Of a stretch of 51,021 nt of DNA, positions 17,112 through 26,052 are shown piece by piece. Source of the DNA: Anaerolineaceae bacterium (GTDB lineage Bacteria > Chloroflexota > Anaerolineae > Anaerolineales > Anaerolineaceae); contig PABH01000023.1 in the NCBI GenBank assembly GCA_002702705.1, positions 1 to 51,021 on the forward strand, written 5' to 3'. Numbering within the stretch: position 1 is the stretch's first letter; each line of letters opens with the position of its first letter. The notes under the pieces were generated by a model. It did not search any database, was not told the DNA's origin, and worked only from the letters and a program-made list of their open reading frames with translations. The translations under genes and the position numbers were made by a program.

Positions 17112-17668
17112 TGTTGGGCACGTAGCGACCCGTAATTCGCAAAAACGTAACACCTTTCGCCGTCCGCGTTTTTTGTTATCAATCCATGCCCGACCTACTT
17201 TTTGTTGGGCACGTGGCAATCATTCCACCATTTGAATTTTTCTCAGCTTGCAAACTTTTTTCTTGTTATTTATTCCATGCCCAACCTACTTTTGATGGTT
17301 TTATCATGACCATCGGAAGGTTTTTCGAATGGATGTTTGGTTTAATTGACCCTGATTGGTAAAACCGACCCCGTAAAAAATTGTAGGTTGGGCATGGACA
17401 ATTAAATGACAAACCCTTTTGCAAATTCGCTCAATAAAAAAGCCTTGATGTTTGCCCCGTGCCCAACGTTTTTCCAATCAAATGATTTGTTGGGCACGTG
17501 GCGACCCGTAATTCGCAAAAAACATAACACCTTTCGCCGCCCGCGTTTTTTTGTTATTTATTCCGTGCCCAACCTACTTTTTGTTGGGCACACGGCAATC
17601 ATTCCACCATTTGAATTTTTCTCCACTTGCAAACTTGTTGCTTGTTATTTATTCCGTGCCCAACCTAC
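17112..17668. repeat. Two ~180-bp direct repeats (R6) with GCCCAACCTAC ends
   Basis: Copy 1 (17112-17290) and copy 2 (17489-17668) share long identical stretches: TTGGGCACGT, GCGACCCGTAATTCGCAAAA, CACCTTTCGCCG, AATCATTCCACCATTTGAAT, and end GCCCAACCTAC. Between them lies a GTAGGTTGGGC (17383-17393), the inverse of that end. Related GTTGGGCAC...GCCCAACCTAC pieces occur at 33712-33798. No gene is supported between modA and plsC; the open frame crossing this repeat is low-complexity and unlike a protein. Downstream, 17669-17939 holds the plsC leader. Confidence 0.8.
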
Positions 17669-17939
17669 GGCAAAAGCCCAACTTCGGGATGCTCGCCCAA
17701 CCTGCTTTTTACGTATATTAAACGCAACTACTTGTGGTTTGTGTTGTTTTAACCAACAGTTGTTACCCTATGACACATGTCACAGCACCGTCACCGGGTC
17801 ATGGTATGAGGCCCACCGGTCATGTTTTGAAAGCATGCCCATTTAACCCCAAGACTATGCAAAATTGCACATGCTGGAAAAACATAATCGTTTTATATTG
17901 GTAACATACTCCAATCCCAAACTCAGGAGAACATTTTAA

Positions 17940-18632
17940 ATGCTCGAAAAACTTTTGTACCGCCTATCCCGTCCTGTTGTGAAAACCTATGTCGGGACGA
18001 TGCTCGACCTTGATGTTGAATGGAAAACACCCTTCCCCGAAGGGCCAAAAATCATCGCAGCCAACCACCCCAGCACATCCGATCCCTTTTTTGTAGCGGC
18101 ATTGGCAAACCAACAAAGCTACATCTTAATCAACCAGACCTTATTTAAGGTGCCCGTGTTTGGCAAATACCTGCGCAAATCCGGGCATATTCCTGTGGCT
18201 GCCGGAAACGGCCCCGCGGCAATGGAAGAAGCCCTCTCCCGTCTGGCTGATGGCTCAACCATTATCATTTTCCCGGAAGGTGCCCTCAGTCCCGAACGCG
18301 GCGGATTTTGCCAACCCCGCACCGGCGTGGCCCGCCTGGCCCTGGCCAGCGGCGCACCCGTTGTCCCGGTCGGCATCCACCTGGACCGCTCCCGCATCCA
18401 CGCCATCAAAACCGAAGTGGAAGGGAAAGATGAGGTTGGCCGCTGGTACATCCGCGGACCTTATAATATGACCGTTGGACGTCCACTCTTGTTCCGCGGC
18501 GATGTGGAAAACCGGCCCTATGTTCGCCAGGTATCCACCGCCATCATGCAGCATATCATTGAAATGGCTTACCAGAGTCGCCAGCGCCGGGATCAGGGCA
18601 CAACTGCCTTCCCCCTGCCGGAACTCTATTAA
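17940..18632 (+). CDS. plsC: 1-acyl-sn-glycerol-3-phosphate acyltransferase (PlsC family)
   Basis: A 230-residue acyltransferase. The catalytic HX4D box is AANHPSTSDPFF (about residue 41). The second block is the GNGPAAMEEAL region, the third is the glycerol-phosphate site FPEGALSPE, and the fourth is VPVGIHL. It acylates lysophosphatidate to phosphatidate at the inner membrane face. An interfacial N-terminal helix (MLEKLLYRLSRPVVKTYV) is present. RBS AGGAGA lies 9 nt upstream. The DegV gene follows after 29 bp, which fits a fatty-acid/phospholipid unit because DegV proteins bind fatty acids. The enzyme might act on another lysolipid. Confidence 0.88.
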   Translation: MLEKLLYRLSRPVVKTYVGTMLDLDVEWKTPFPEGPKIIAANHPSTSDPFFVAALANQQSYILINQTLFKVPVFGKYLRKSGHIPVAAGNGPAAMEEALSRLADGSTIIIFPEGALSPERGGFCQPRTGVARLALASGAPVVPVGIHLDRSRIHAIKTEVEGKDEVGRWYIRGPYNMTVGRPLLFRGDVENRPYVRQVSTAIMQHIIEMAYQSRQRRDQGTTAFPLPELY

Positions 18633-18661
18633 TTGGTTAATGCAGAACTGAGGAATAATTA

Positions 18662-19534
18662 ATGCATATTGTTACAGATAGTGGTATGGATCTCGGCCCA
18701 AAACAAATGGAGGGCATTCACATTCACCAGGTACCACTGAAGATCGAACTGGATAACAAAACCTATTTAAGCGGCGTCGATATCAATGCGGATGAATTTT
18801 ACGAATTACTCACCAAAACAGATTCCCTGCCAAAAACATCCTTACCTTCGCCCGGTGATTTTGTAGATTTATACAAAAAACTGATCGAAGAACACCCGGA
18901 AGACAAAAACATCTTTTCCATCCATATTTCCTCCGGGTTAAGCAACACCCTACAATCGGCGCAAACCGCTGCCAGTCTGGTGCCGGAAGCCGTAGTTCAT
19001 TTTTTCGACACGATGACCCTCTCCGGTGCACAGGGCTGGCAGGTAGAAGCCGCCGCCCGGGCTGCACAGGCGGGTTGGCCGGTGGAAAAAATCAAAGAAC
19101 TGGTGGGGAAGGTACGTAAGGTGACCGAAACCATCTACACCCTGCCCGATCTGAAATACCTGATCAACGGTGGGCGGATCAGTCACATGAAGGGTTTGCT
19201 GGCGTCAGTTTTACACATCAAACCGATCATCGGGGTGGATAAAACCGAGGGAAAATATTACGAACGTTCCAAACAGCCCACATTCAAACGAGCCATGAAG
19301 GGTTTGGTGAATGTAGTCGCCAAAGATATTCCCGAAGGTACCGCCATTCGGGTCCAGGCCGCATCCACCGCCAATCCGGAAGGGATCGAATTTGTGCGTC
19401 AGGAATTGAACAAACGGTTCGACTGCCACTGGCTTTCCGATTCCACCGTTGCCCCCGTATTGGGTGCTCACACCGGGCTGGGGTTGGTTGGCTTGGTCTA
19501 CGCCCCGCTGGCAGATTATCCCACCTTACCTTAA
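18662..19534 (+). CDS. DegV family fatty-acid-binding protein
   Basis: The 290-residue protein begins HIVTDSGMDLGPKQMEGIHIHQVPLKIELDNKTY, the classical DegV N-terminal strand and ligand loop. PKTSLPSPGDFVDLYKKL, IHISSGLSNTLQSAQTAA and YLINGGRISHMKGLLASVLHIKPII follow in family order. DegV/FakB proteins hold a free fatty acid in the cleft between two lobes. FakB forms hand it to the FakA kinase for incorporation into phospholipid. No fakA is present here. The position directly after plsC supports a role in fatty-acid uptake or recycling. Length (about 280-290) is normal. Confidence 0.93.
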   Translation: MHIVTDSGMDLGPKQMEGIHIHQVPLKIELDNKTYLSGVDINADEFYELLTKTDSLPKTSLPSPGDFVDLYKKLIEEHPEDKNIFSIHISSGLSNTLQSAQTAASLVPEAVVHFFDTMTLSGAQGWQVEAAARAAQAGWPVEKIKELVGKVRKVTETIYTLPDLKYLINGGRISHMKGLLASVLHIKPIIGVDKTEGKYYERSKQPTFKRAMKGLVNVVAKDIPEGTAIRVQAASTANPEGIEFVRQELNKRFDCHWLSDSTVAPVLGAHTGLGLVGLVYAPLADYPTLP

Positions 19535-19654
19535 GTATCCCGGCCTGCTGTTTTCCCACAGCGGGTGAAAACAACTGAATATTTTCGACCCTGACTAACA
19601 TCGGCTAGGGTTCTGTTTGATGTTCCTATGAAACTTTTTAATTGGAGGTAAATC

Positions 19655-21127
19655 ATGAAGGTTCTGTTTTTGTATCCCGAATTTCCGAACACATTCTGGA
19701 GTTTTAAACACGCGCTGAAATTCATTGATAAAAAAGCCAGCACCCCGCCGCTGGGTTTATTAACCATCGCCGCCATGCTGCCCGCCAATTGGGAAAAACG
19801 CCTGGTGGATGTCAACGTACAGCCCCTGACCCAGGATGACCTGGACTGGGCCGATTGGGTCATGATCTCCGCGATGGTCGTCCAGCGGGAATCTACCAAA
19901 GAACTGATCCAGCGCTGCAAAACTGCGGGGAAAATCATCATCGCGGGTGGGCCGCTCTTCACCAGCGAATATAAAGAATTTCCGGAAGTGGATCATTTTA
20001 TCCTCAATGAAGGCGAACTGACCCTGCCCCTGTTTTTACAAGATTGGGCACACGGCACCGAACAGCGAATTTACCAAAGTGACCAATACGCCGACATCCA
20101 AACCACCCCGGCACCCCTGTGGGGACTGGCCGATCTGAGCCAATACGCCACCATGTCCATCCAGTTTTCCCGCGGCTGCCCCTACAACTGCGATTTTTGC
20201 AACGTGACCGCTCTGCTGGGCCACAAACCACGTACCAAAACCGCCCAGCAGTTAATTAAAGAACTGGACGACTTGTATGCCCTCGGCTGGCGAGACCAGG
20301 TGTTTGTGGTGGATGATAACTTCATCGGTAATAAAAAGGTGCTTAAGCAAGAGGTGCTGCCCGCCCTGATCGAGTGGCAAAAAGGAAAAACAGGTATTCC
20401 CTTTAACACCGAAGTGTCCATCAACCTGGCGGATGACCCCGTCTTAATGCGAATGATGGTCGAAGCCGGATTTGATACCGTCTTTGTGGGCATCGAGACC
20501 CCTAACGAAGAAAGCCTGGCCGAATGCAGCAAAAGCCAAAACCGCAACCGCGACCTGGTGAAAAGTGTGCATGCCATCCAACGCGCCGGAATTCAGGTGC
20601 AGGGTGGTTTTATCGTCGGTTTTGATTCGGACACCCCCAGCATCTTTAAACGCCAGCTGGAATTTATCCGCGAATCCGGCATCGTGACCGCCATGATCGG
20701 CCTGTTACAAGCCCCAGCCGGCACCACACTTTACAAACGATTAAAAAAGGAAGGCCGCCTGCTGGGAGAAATGACAGGCGACAATGGCGACGGCTCCACT
20801 AACATCATCCCCAAACTTGACCTGGGCCTGCTGCAGGATGGGTACCGTTCCCTGGTACAGGATCTATATGCCCCGCGTGAATATTACCGGCGTGTGCTGA
20901 CCCTGCTCAAAAACATTGAACCGCCCAAAGTGGTCCGTCTCCTGGATAAAACCTACCTGCGCGCTTTTTTCCGCTCGGTATACCAGCTGGGGATTAAAGG
21001 CACGGAACGGGTGGAATATTGGAAACTGGTACTTTGGGCCATGTTTCGCAAACCAAAACTATTCTCCCAGGCTATCACCCTCGCCATTTACGGGCACCAT
21101 TTCCGCACCCTGGCCGATGAAATATAA
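19655..21127 (+). CDS. B12-binding-domain radical SAM protein with DUF4070-type C-terminus
   Basis: The 490-residue enzyme opens with a cobalamin-binding-type Rossmann domain (KVLFLYPEFPNTFWSF..PPLGLLTIAAMLP). The radical SAM core follows with the [4Fe-4S] site FSRGCPYNCDFCNV (Cys175, Cys179, Cys182). GFDTVFVGIETPNEESL and GGFIVGFDSD are later barrel strands. The C-terminal 130 residues resemble DUF4070, found in this family, which includes hopanoid methylase HpnP among many others. The canonical B12 His motif (DxHxxG) is not obvious, so cobalamin may be bound without a His ligand or not at all. RBS TTGGAGG precedes the ATG. The substrate, possibly a lipid given plsC and degV, is open. Confidence 0.88.
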   Translation: MKVLFLYPEFPNTFWSFKHALKFIDKKASTPPLGLLTIAAMLPANWEKRLVDVNVQPLTQDDLDWADWVMISAMVVQRESTKELIQRCKTAGKIIIAGGPLFTSEYKEFPEVDHFILNEGELTLPLFLQDWAHGTEQRIYQSDQYADIQTTPAPLWGLADLSQYATMSIQFSRGCPYNCDFCNVTALLGHKPRTKTAQQLIKELDDLYALGWRDQVFVVDDNFIGNKKVLKQEVLPALIEWQKGKTGIPFNTEVSINLADDPVLMRMMVEAGFDTVFVGIETPNEESLAECSKSQNRNRDLVKSVHAIQRAGIQVQGGFIVGFDSDTPSIFKRQLEFIRESGIVTAMIGLLQAPAGTTLYKRLKKEGRLLGEMTGDNGDGSTNIIPKLDLGLLQDGYRSLVQDLYAPREYYRRVLTLLKNIEPPKVVRLLDKTYLRAFFRSVYQLGIKGTERVEYWKLVLWAMFRKPKLFSQAITLAIYGHHFRTLADEI

Positions 21128-21187
21128 GCGGTTTCCACTTGACGATTAAGTTAATTTGGTGTATAAATTGGAGGCTAGATAGAACAT

Positions 21188-21260
21188 GCCCTCGTAGCTC
21201 AATGGATAGAGCACTTGCTTGCGGAGTAAAAGGTTGGGGATTCGAGTTCCTCCGGGGGCA
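21188..21260 (+). tRNA. tRNA-Arg, anticodon GCG
   Basis: A full 73-nt cloverleaf. Acceptor GCCCTCG pairs with CGGGGGC, D stem GCTC/GAGC, T stem GGGGA/TCCTC with loop TTCGAGT, discriminator A, no encoded CCA. The anticodon loop TTGCGGA gives GCG, reading Arg codon CGC. The anticodon stem (CTTGC / GTAAA) has one C-A mismatch at its base and one G-U pair. GCG is unusual because most bacteria use ACG modified to ICG for CGN. A terminator follows directly. Confidence 0.88.
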
Positions 21261-21267
21261 CACCCAG

Positions 21268-21304
21268 ATATGGCGGTAAACATAGGTTTATCGCCATATT
21301 TTTT
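21268..21304 (+). terminator. Rho-independent terminator of the tRNA-Arg gene
   Basis: ATATGGCGGTAAAC and GTTTATCGCCATAT form a 14-bp stem with one non-Watson-Crick pair and loop ATAG, followed by a run of six T. It starts 8 nt after the tRNA. Confidence 0.9.
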
Positions 21305-21388
21305 CTATATATGGGGGTGTGGGACGAGAGCAAAATAAACATAAAAACCCTTCCGTTGCCATTTCCGTTGCTGTTGAAAAAATATCCC

Positions 21389-21528
21389 AAAGGTGCAATG
21401 CACTTGGTTAATCATCAGCGAATTTATAGGCACGTTATGACGGTAAACCGCACCACCTTTACCAAGAAAGTGCGTTGCACCTGAAGATGAATGTCGTTTG
21501 CCCAAAGGTGCGATGCACTTGGTTACCA
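21389..21528. repeat. AGGTGCRATGCACTT hairpin repeats
   Basis: AGGTGCAATGCACTTGG (21389-21405) and the inverse AAGAAAGTGCGTTGCACCT (21463-21481) frame an element of about 93 bp. A second forward unit (AAGGTGCGATGCACTTGG) starts near 21500. The same words end the composite repeats at 21562, 24281 and 27504. No gene is visible between the tRNA and the subtilase gene. Confidence 0.7.
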
Positions 21529-21561
21529 AAGAATCTACATATCTCCTCAGTATAAAGCACC

Positions 21562-21764
21562 CCTCCCGGTGGTGAAAAACCCGATAGGCCGGTTAAAAGT
21601 CTACCCACCGGGAGGTTTGGATAAAGACTGCCTCCCGTAGGGCAAATTTTTTGGAATACCCCGATTTCCAAGGTGCAACGCACTTCTTCGCCAACACGAA
21701 ACGTATGAACCAATTGATACACACCAACGAGAAAATTGATATCAGAGAAAGTGCATCGCACCTT
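21562..21764. repeat. Composite repeat R4, copy a
   Basis: It opens CCTCCCGGTGGTGAAAAACCC, which pairs with GTCTACCCACCGGGAGG after a short loop. It continues CCTCCCGTAGGGCAAATTTTTTGGAATACC and closes with GGTGCAACGCACTT ... GATATCAGAGAAAGTGCATCGCACCTT, a second long inverted pair. Copies b (24281-24605) and c (27504-27838) repeat this order. Confidence 0.85.
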
Positions 21765-21769
21765 ACTAC

Positions 21770-21800
21770 AAAAAACTACCTGATTGACAGGTGTTTTTTT
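21770..21800. terminator. Bidirectional terminator hairpin after the subtilase gene
   Basis: AAAAAACTACCTG / CAGGTGTTTTTTT, loop ATTGA, with A- and T-runs on both sides. It sits 5 bp past the stop of the minus-strand subtilase gene. An equivalent hairpin at 24611-24636 follows the M43 peptidase gene. Confidence 0.75.
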
Positions 21801-21804
21801 GTAA

Positions 21805-24063
21805 TTATTTTATAACAAGCGGAATGAAAACTTTTTCAAGCATAATTACAGCCACAATGACAGAATCGGTATTGGAATAATTGGATACACTGGATTGGGT
21901 ATACCCTCGAACACGATATTCATACACAGCACCGCGTTCCAGCCCGGAATCCGTATAGGTAGTTTGGTTCGCTGTTACACTGTGAAGGAGGTTCCAAGTT
22001 CCGTCATTTTTTCGGCGTTCAATATGGAACCCTTCTTCGCCATTCGAGGGATCGCTCCATGTTAAGTGAGCAGTTGTATCATTTTCCAGATTAACATTCA
22101 GATTTGTGGGGGCCGGTAAGTTTTGTGTCGTCCCAGATACACCTGGCGTAAAGTCCGAATCACTATCAGTATTATAGGCACGCACACGATACCAATAGGT
22201 TGTATTGGGTGCAAGCCCTATATCAGCATAGGTCGTTAGGTCAGAAGTGGTTGTATCAATCTGAGTCCAATTTGAGCCGTTCTCAGAGCGTTCAATTTTG
22301 TAACCCTCTGCTCCCGACGCCCCTGACCATGACAAATCAATCTCGGTATCGGAGATTGTAGTTGCTATGAGGTTGCTTGGTGAGAGCAGCACTGCTTCAA
22401 ACTGGAGACAGGCTGTATTCGAAAAATCTGAAACACCACCATCATTTTGTGCGCGAACTCGAAAACAATATTCTGTACTTTCGGTTAGTTCCATGATATT
22501 GGTGCTGGTAGAATCAGCCGTGGTCGTCTTCACTTCTGTCCAATTTTCCGGTCCTAAATTACCAATATTGATTTGAATTTGGTATCCGGTTTCATTTACA
22601 GCATGGTCTTCCCAATTTAAGGTCGCCTGATCAACCGTTGATTTTTCAGCAGTTAAGTTAGTAGGTTGTGCTGGTATAAAGTGCGTGAAGGTTTCCCAGA
22701 GATCGATCCTTGGTTTGGTGATATTATTGCGTGAATCAAGAACAGAAACACCGTTATTTTTGAATAATGCCAGTAGGGTATCCACATCTAAATTGGGGTT
22801 CGCGGATTTCATCACGGCCCAGGCCCCTGCCACATGGGGTGTCGCCATGGAAGTGCCATTTTTTGATGCCAGCAAATTGTTTGGAATCGCAGAAATAATC
22901 CCTACACCCGGAGCTAGCAAGTCTAAAATATCCGCACTATTTGAAAATGAGGCAACCTGATCAGCATCCGTTGTTGCACCAACGCTAATCGCACTGCTGA
23001 TACAGGCTGGTGTACTAATCGAACTTGAATCATAATCATTACCTGACGCGATGATGGTCGCTATCCCGGCGGCACGTAAGGCATCAATGATCGCTTTTCT
23101 GGCAGTTTCCGTGCTGTCGCAGTAAGAGCTGTAACTGCCGCCCCCCAAACTCATATTTACAGAAGCAATAGAATAGGTATCACGCAGCGCATAAACCCGT
23201 TCCAGTCCTTTCACCTGATCCGAAGAAAGTGAACCAGCCCAATCATGATCAACCAATGAAAACACCTGAATTGCAAGGATATCGGCATCTTTGGCAACAC
23301 CAGTTGTGCCCGCCGCAATGCCTGCCACATGGGTACCGTGATCACACTTGCCAACCGGGCAAATCCCGCCATAAGGCATGGCGGCGTTGGATGCTGTGCT
23401 TTCTGTTACTCCGCCCGGACAAAGCGACTCTAAGGTATACACACCCGAAGAGTTGGTTGAATAACAAGCCTCTGAGACAACTTTACCGGACAGTAACGAA
23501 TGTGTTTTTTCAACGCCGGTGTCTAAAATGGCAACTACCTGTCCCGCTCCGCTGAATCCTTCAGCCCAAACATCATCCGCATTGATAATCGGCACACTTT
23601 CTGTTAAGGTAACTCGGGAAAGATTATCCTCATAAATATTTTTAACCGCGCTTGATCTGGTTAAAATGTCAAAACTGGCACGGTTTATTTGCATGGACAT
23701 AAATGGGATAAACTGAAAACTGTGAAAATTATTAACTTGCGTTTCTTGTAGTTCGGAAATAATTTGCGCTTGTTTACTGTAAATGGCTTTTTGTTGGTCT
23801 ACACCTTTAACTCCATCGATCGTTTCTAACCCGGCTTTAAATTGCACATCAAGTTCGACAATCACAGATAAGATTTCTTGCTGGTCAAATTTCTGGTTGA
23901 TTTGCTTCTCGGTTGTTGTTAGGTCCGGTGTAAAATCCGAAAAAGAATCGTTTTGTTCTGCATAAACCCGCCCATTTCCAAACAAATTCATGGAAAAAAT
24001 TAGGGAGATTAGAATCATGCATTTAAAACTGCGTATGAATTGTGAATTGGTTTTAGAAAACAT
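21805..24063 (-). CDS. Secreted subtilisin-like serine peptidase (S8) with fibronectin type III repeats
   Basis: A 752-residue secreted protein with a signal peptide (about residues 12-35, cut near VYA-EQ) and an inhibitor-like propeptide (about 55-155). The S8 catalytic domain has Asp181 in AILDTGV, His242 in DHGTHVAG, Asn342 in ASGND and Ser405 in GTSMATPH. Three fibronectin type III domains follow (about 463-560, 561-645, 646-735), each with the LxWSDxxGxEGYxIER-type core. The last eight residues, VFIPLVIK, form a tail almost the same as that of the M43 peptidase (VFLPMLIR). It is predicted to act outside the cell on proteins. R4 copies a and b lie on either side. Confidence 0.95.
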   Translation of the reverse strand: MFSKTNSQFIRSFKCMILISLIFSMNLFGNGRVYAEQNDSFSDFTPDLTTTEKQINQKFDQQEILSVIVELDVQFKAGLETIDGVKGVDQQKAIYSKQAQIISELQETQVNNFHSFQFIPFMSMQINRASFDILTRSSAVKNIYEDNLSRVTLTESVPIINADDVWAEGFSGAGQVVAILDTGVEKTHSLLSGKVVSEACYSTNSSGVYTLESLCPGGVTESTASNAAMPYGGICPVGKCDHGTHVAGIAAGTTGVAKDADILAIQVFSLVDHDWAGSLSSDQVKGLERVYALRDTYSIASVNMSLGGGSYSSYCDSTETARKAIIDALRAAGIATIIASGNDYDSSSISTPACISSAISVGATTDADQVASFSNSADILDLLAPGVGIISAIPNNLLASKNGTSMATPHVAGAWAVMKSANPNLDVDTLLALFKNNGVSVLDSRNNITKPRIDLWETFTHFIPAQPTNLTAEKSTVDQATLNWEDHAVNETGYQIQINIGNLGPENWTEVKTTTADSTSTNIMELTESTEYCFRVRAQNDGGVSDFSNTACLQFEAVLLSPSNLIATTISDTEIDLSWSGASGAEGYKIERSENGSNWTQIDTTTSDLTTYADIGLAPNTTYWYRVRAYNTDSDSDFTPGVSGTTQNLPAPTNLNVNLENDTTAHLTWSDPSNGEEGFHIERRKNDGTWNLLHSVTANQTTYTDSGLERGAVYEYRVRGYTQSSVSNYSNTDSVIVAVIMLEKVFIPLVIK

Positions 24064-24280
24064 CGCAATCCTCTCAAACAGGTATGGAAAAAGTTATAAA
24101 ACAATCATAAAAACGACTCATTAAGTGTAAGTTTGATTTTATCGAAAAATTTAAAATTTTTTTATCAAAATAGTAAAAAATAGATAAAAACACAGTAAAT
24201 ATTTCAAACATTGTTAACGCTTTTCACCTACGGTAACTTTTCACAAAATTTACAAGAAATTTAAAACAAGCCGTCAACTA

Positions 24281-24605
24281 CTTCAGAGAAAGTACATCTT
24301 ACCTTACTGCATCAACTTTTTTAAGTCTGCCTCCCGTAGGGCAAATTTTTTGAGGTTGTAGACTAACGTCTCACCTACGGGAGGATTTCCGGCACAATGC
24401 ATTCCTCCCGTTGGTGAAAAACCCATTTACGTGGTTAAGAGTCTACCCAACGGGAGGTTTGGATAAATTTTCCTCCCGTTGGAAGGATTTTTTGGAATAC
24501 CGCAATTTCCAAGGTGCAACGCATTTTTTCGCCAACATAAAACATATAAATCAATTGACTCTAGCAAACAACTAAATTGATATCAGAGAAAGTGCATCGC
24601 ACCTT
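24281..24605. repeat. Composite repeat R4, copy b
   Basis: It contains GCCTCCCGTAGGGCAAATTTTTTGAGG paired with CACCTACGGGAGG, then CCTCCCGTTGGTGAAAAACCC paired with CTACCCAACGGGAGG, then GGTGCAACGCA ... GATATCAGAGAAAGTGCATCGCACCTT. It is the longest copy, with an extra AGAGAAAGTACATCTTACCTT at the left. The sequence between the subtilase start and this repeat (24064-24280) is AT-rich leader with no gene. Confidence 0.85.
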
Positions 24606-24610
24606 ACTAC

Positions 24611-24636
24611 AAAAAACCACCCGATTGACAGGTGGT
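24611..24636. terminator. Terminator hairpin after the M43 peptidase gene
   Basis: AAAACCACC and GGTGGTTTT form a 9-bp stem around CGATTGACA-type loop sequence, with A- and T-rich flanks on both strands. It lies 26 bp beyond the stop of the minus-strand M43 gene and closely resembles the hairpin at 21770-21800. Confidence 0.75.
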
Positions 24637-24661
24637 TTTGTTTTTTATAACAGCGTCTAGC

Positions 24662-25801
24662 TTATCTTATTAACATCGGAAGAAAAACATGATCCGTATA
24701 TGGAATCAGGACTTCATACAACTGCGGGCGGTAGTTAACCAAACTGCAAATCAGGCGGTTGCTTTGTTCCGGCGTAAAATTATTCATACAATTATCGGGG
24801 GTGTAATTCATGTAATTGGTGATCGGGTCAGGCGTGCCGCAGGTGGTTGTTTGAACGCAATCATAATGGTCAATATTTTCACTGGCTGTGTCATTAATTA
24901 AATCACCCAGGGTATACCCGGTATAACATCCGGGCGGATTCGGGTAACTCTCAAAGGTATGGAATAAGCCAAAATAGTGTCCCAATTCATGGGTTAATGT
25001 GCGTCCTTCATCGTAGATACCAGCGCCGTTATCCCGCCCGCCAACAACCTCGTAAAGCACCACAACGCCATCCCAAACGGATCCGGCACTGTCCTGCGGA
25101 AAAGATGAATAACCCAAATAGCCGCTGGCGGTATTGGTGTAGATGTTTAAATAGTTGTCCGGGTCCCAACCCAAAGTTGATTTATACCCGCTTTCATCAT
25201 TGTCATTAAACCAGTTGTCATTCATGGTACGGGTAATATCCACCAATCGAAACTGCACCATGGTGTCCGTTCCGGGGGCACCCAGCGTACCGGGCAAAGC
25301 GCGGAAATCCTCATTTAAAACCGCTATCTGATCATAAATCTGTTGGTTGGTCAGGTTGCCGGTGCCATCCGACCCATAGATAATATGGAAAACAACCGGA
25401 ATTTCCAAAACAAACCCGGAGTTATATTCATCACGAATCACGGTTAACGTAAAACTACAGTCCGATAGAGCCGCTCGCTGGGCTTCCACATTTAAGGCGG
25501 AGATCGGTGGGGTACCGCAGCGTTTATTATTCTCCCGGAAAAAATCGGACTGCTGATAGTCCGCAAAATCCGCAAAAAGTTCACCCCCAGCCAGGATACT
25601 GCCATCCGCCTGAACATCAATTGACGGCGAATCTAACCGAGGCGGTGCGGGTGGATAAGGCGGCTGAAGAAAAAAATCAGCTGAATTGATTTTGTCTTTT
25701 GCCAATACCAGGCCATTTTGAACGAAAACCGGATGAAAAAAAGCCGAAACGGCGCTCACCAATAAACTAACCACAAATAAACTTGAGAGAATTGGCTGCA
25801 T
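24662..25801 (-). CDS. Secreted M43-type metallopeptidase (pappalysin/cytophagalysin-like)
   Basis: A 379-residue secreted protein with an N-terminal signal (ILSSLFVVSLLVSAVSA) and a pro-region rich in Pro (about 47-57). The metzincin catalytic domain has the zinc motif HELGHYFGLFH (His271, Glu272, His275, Gly278, His281) and a Met-turn region NYMNYTPDNCMNNFTPEQSNRL. VPVVFHIIYGSDGTGNLTNQQI upstream is the typical M43 entry strand. The C-terminus YTDHVFLPMLIR matches the subtilase tail. It is probably an extracellular protease with broad or collagen-like specificity. It is divergent from the amidase gene across a 251-bp AT-rich spacer. Confidence 0.93.
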   Translation of the reverse strand: MQPILSSLFVVSLLVSAVSAFFHPVFVQNGLVLAKDKINSADFFLQPPYPPAPPRLDSPSIDVQADGSILAGGELFADFADYQQSDFFRENNKRCGTPPISALNVEAQRAALSDCSFTLTVIRDEYNSGFVLEIPVVFHIIYGSDGTGNLTNQQIYDQIAVLNEDFRALPGTLGAPGTDTMVQFRLVDITRTMNDNWFNDNDESGYKSTLGWDPDNYLNIYTNTASGYLGYSSFPQDSAGSVWDGVVVLYEVVGGRDNGAGIYDEGRTLTHELGHYFGLFHTFESYPNPPGCYTGYTLGDLINDTASENIDHYDCVQTTTCGTPDPITNYMNYTPDNCMNNFTPEQSNRLICSLVNYRPQLYEVLIPYTDHVFLPMLIR

Positions 25802-26052
25802 AAAAATATCCTTTTATGAACAACAAGTGATAAAGATATGGGAAAGCTCATTATACAAAAAAACAAACTATACAAGAATAAAAAAACAATAAAATTTCAT
25901 TGTGAATTTGTCCTTCTTTTCTTAAAAAACTGAATTTTTGATGTTAATTTACGGATTTGATTTTTTTCGCTTATGCTATACTAAATTTATCCCACAGCAT
26001 GATTAAAAACTTCCCGATTCCCTTTTAAAATTGCTCTGATTTTGGAGAAATT

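Noticed and set aside
17406-17846. Open frame of 146 codons in the modA-plsC gap
   Set aside because: It covers an R6 repeat copy, has unusual composition and no similarity to any family I recognise.
21188-21304. tRNA as an integration site for an island carrying the secreted hydrolases
   Set aside because: No integrase, no repeated tRNA 3' end and no other island marker was seen downstream.
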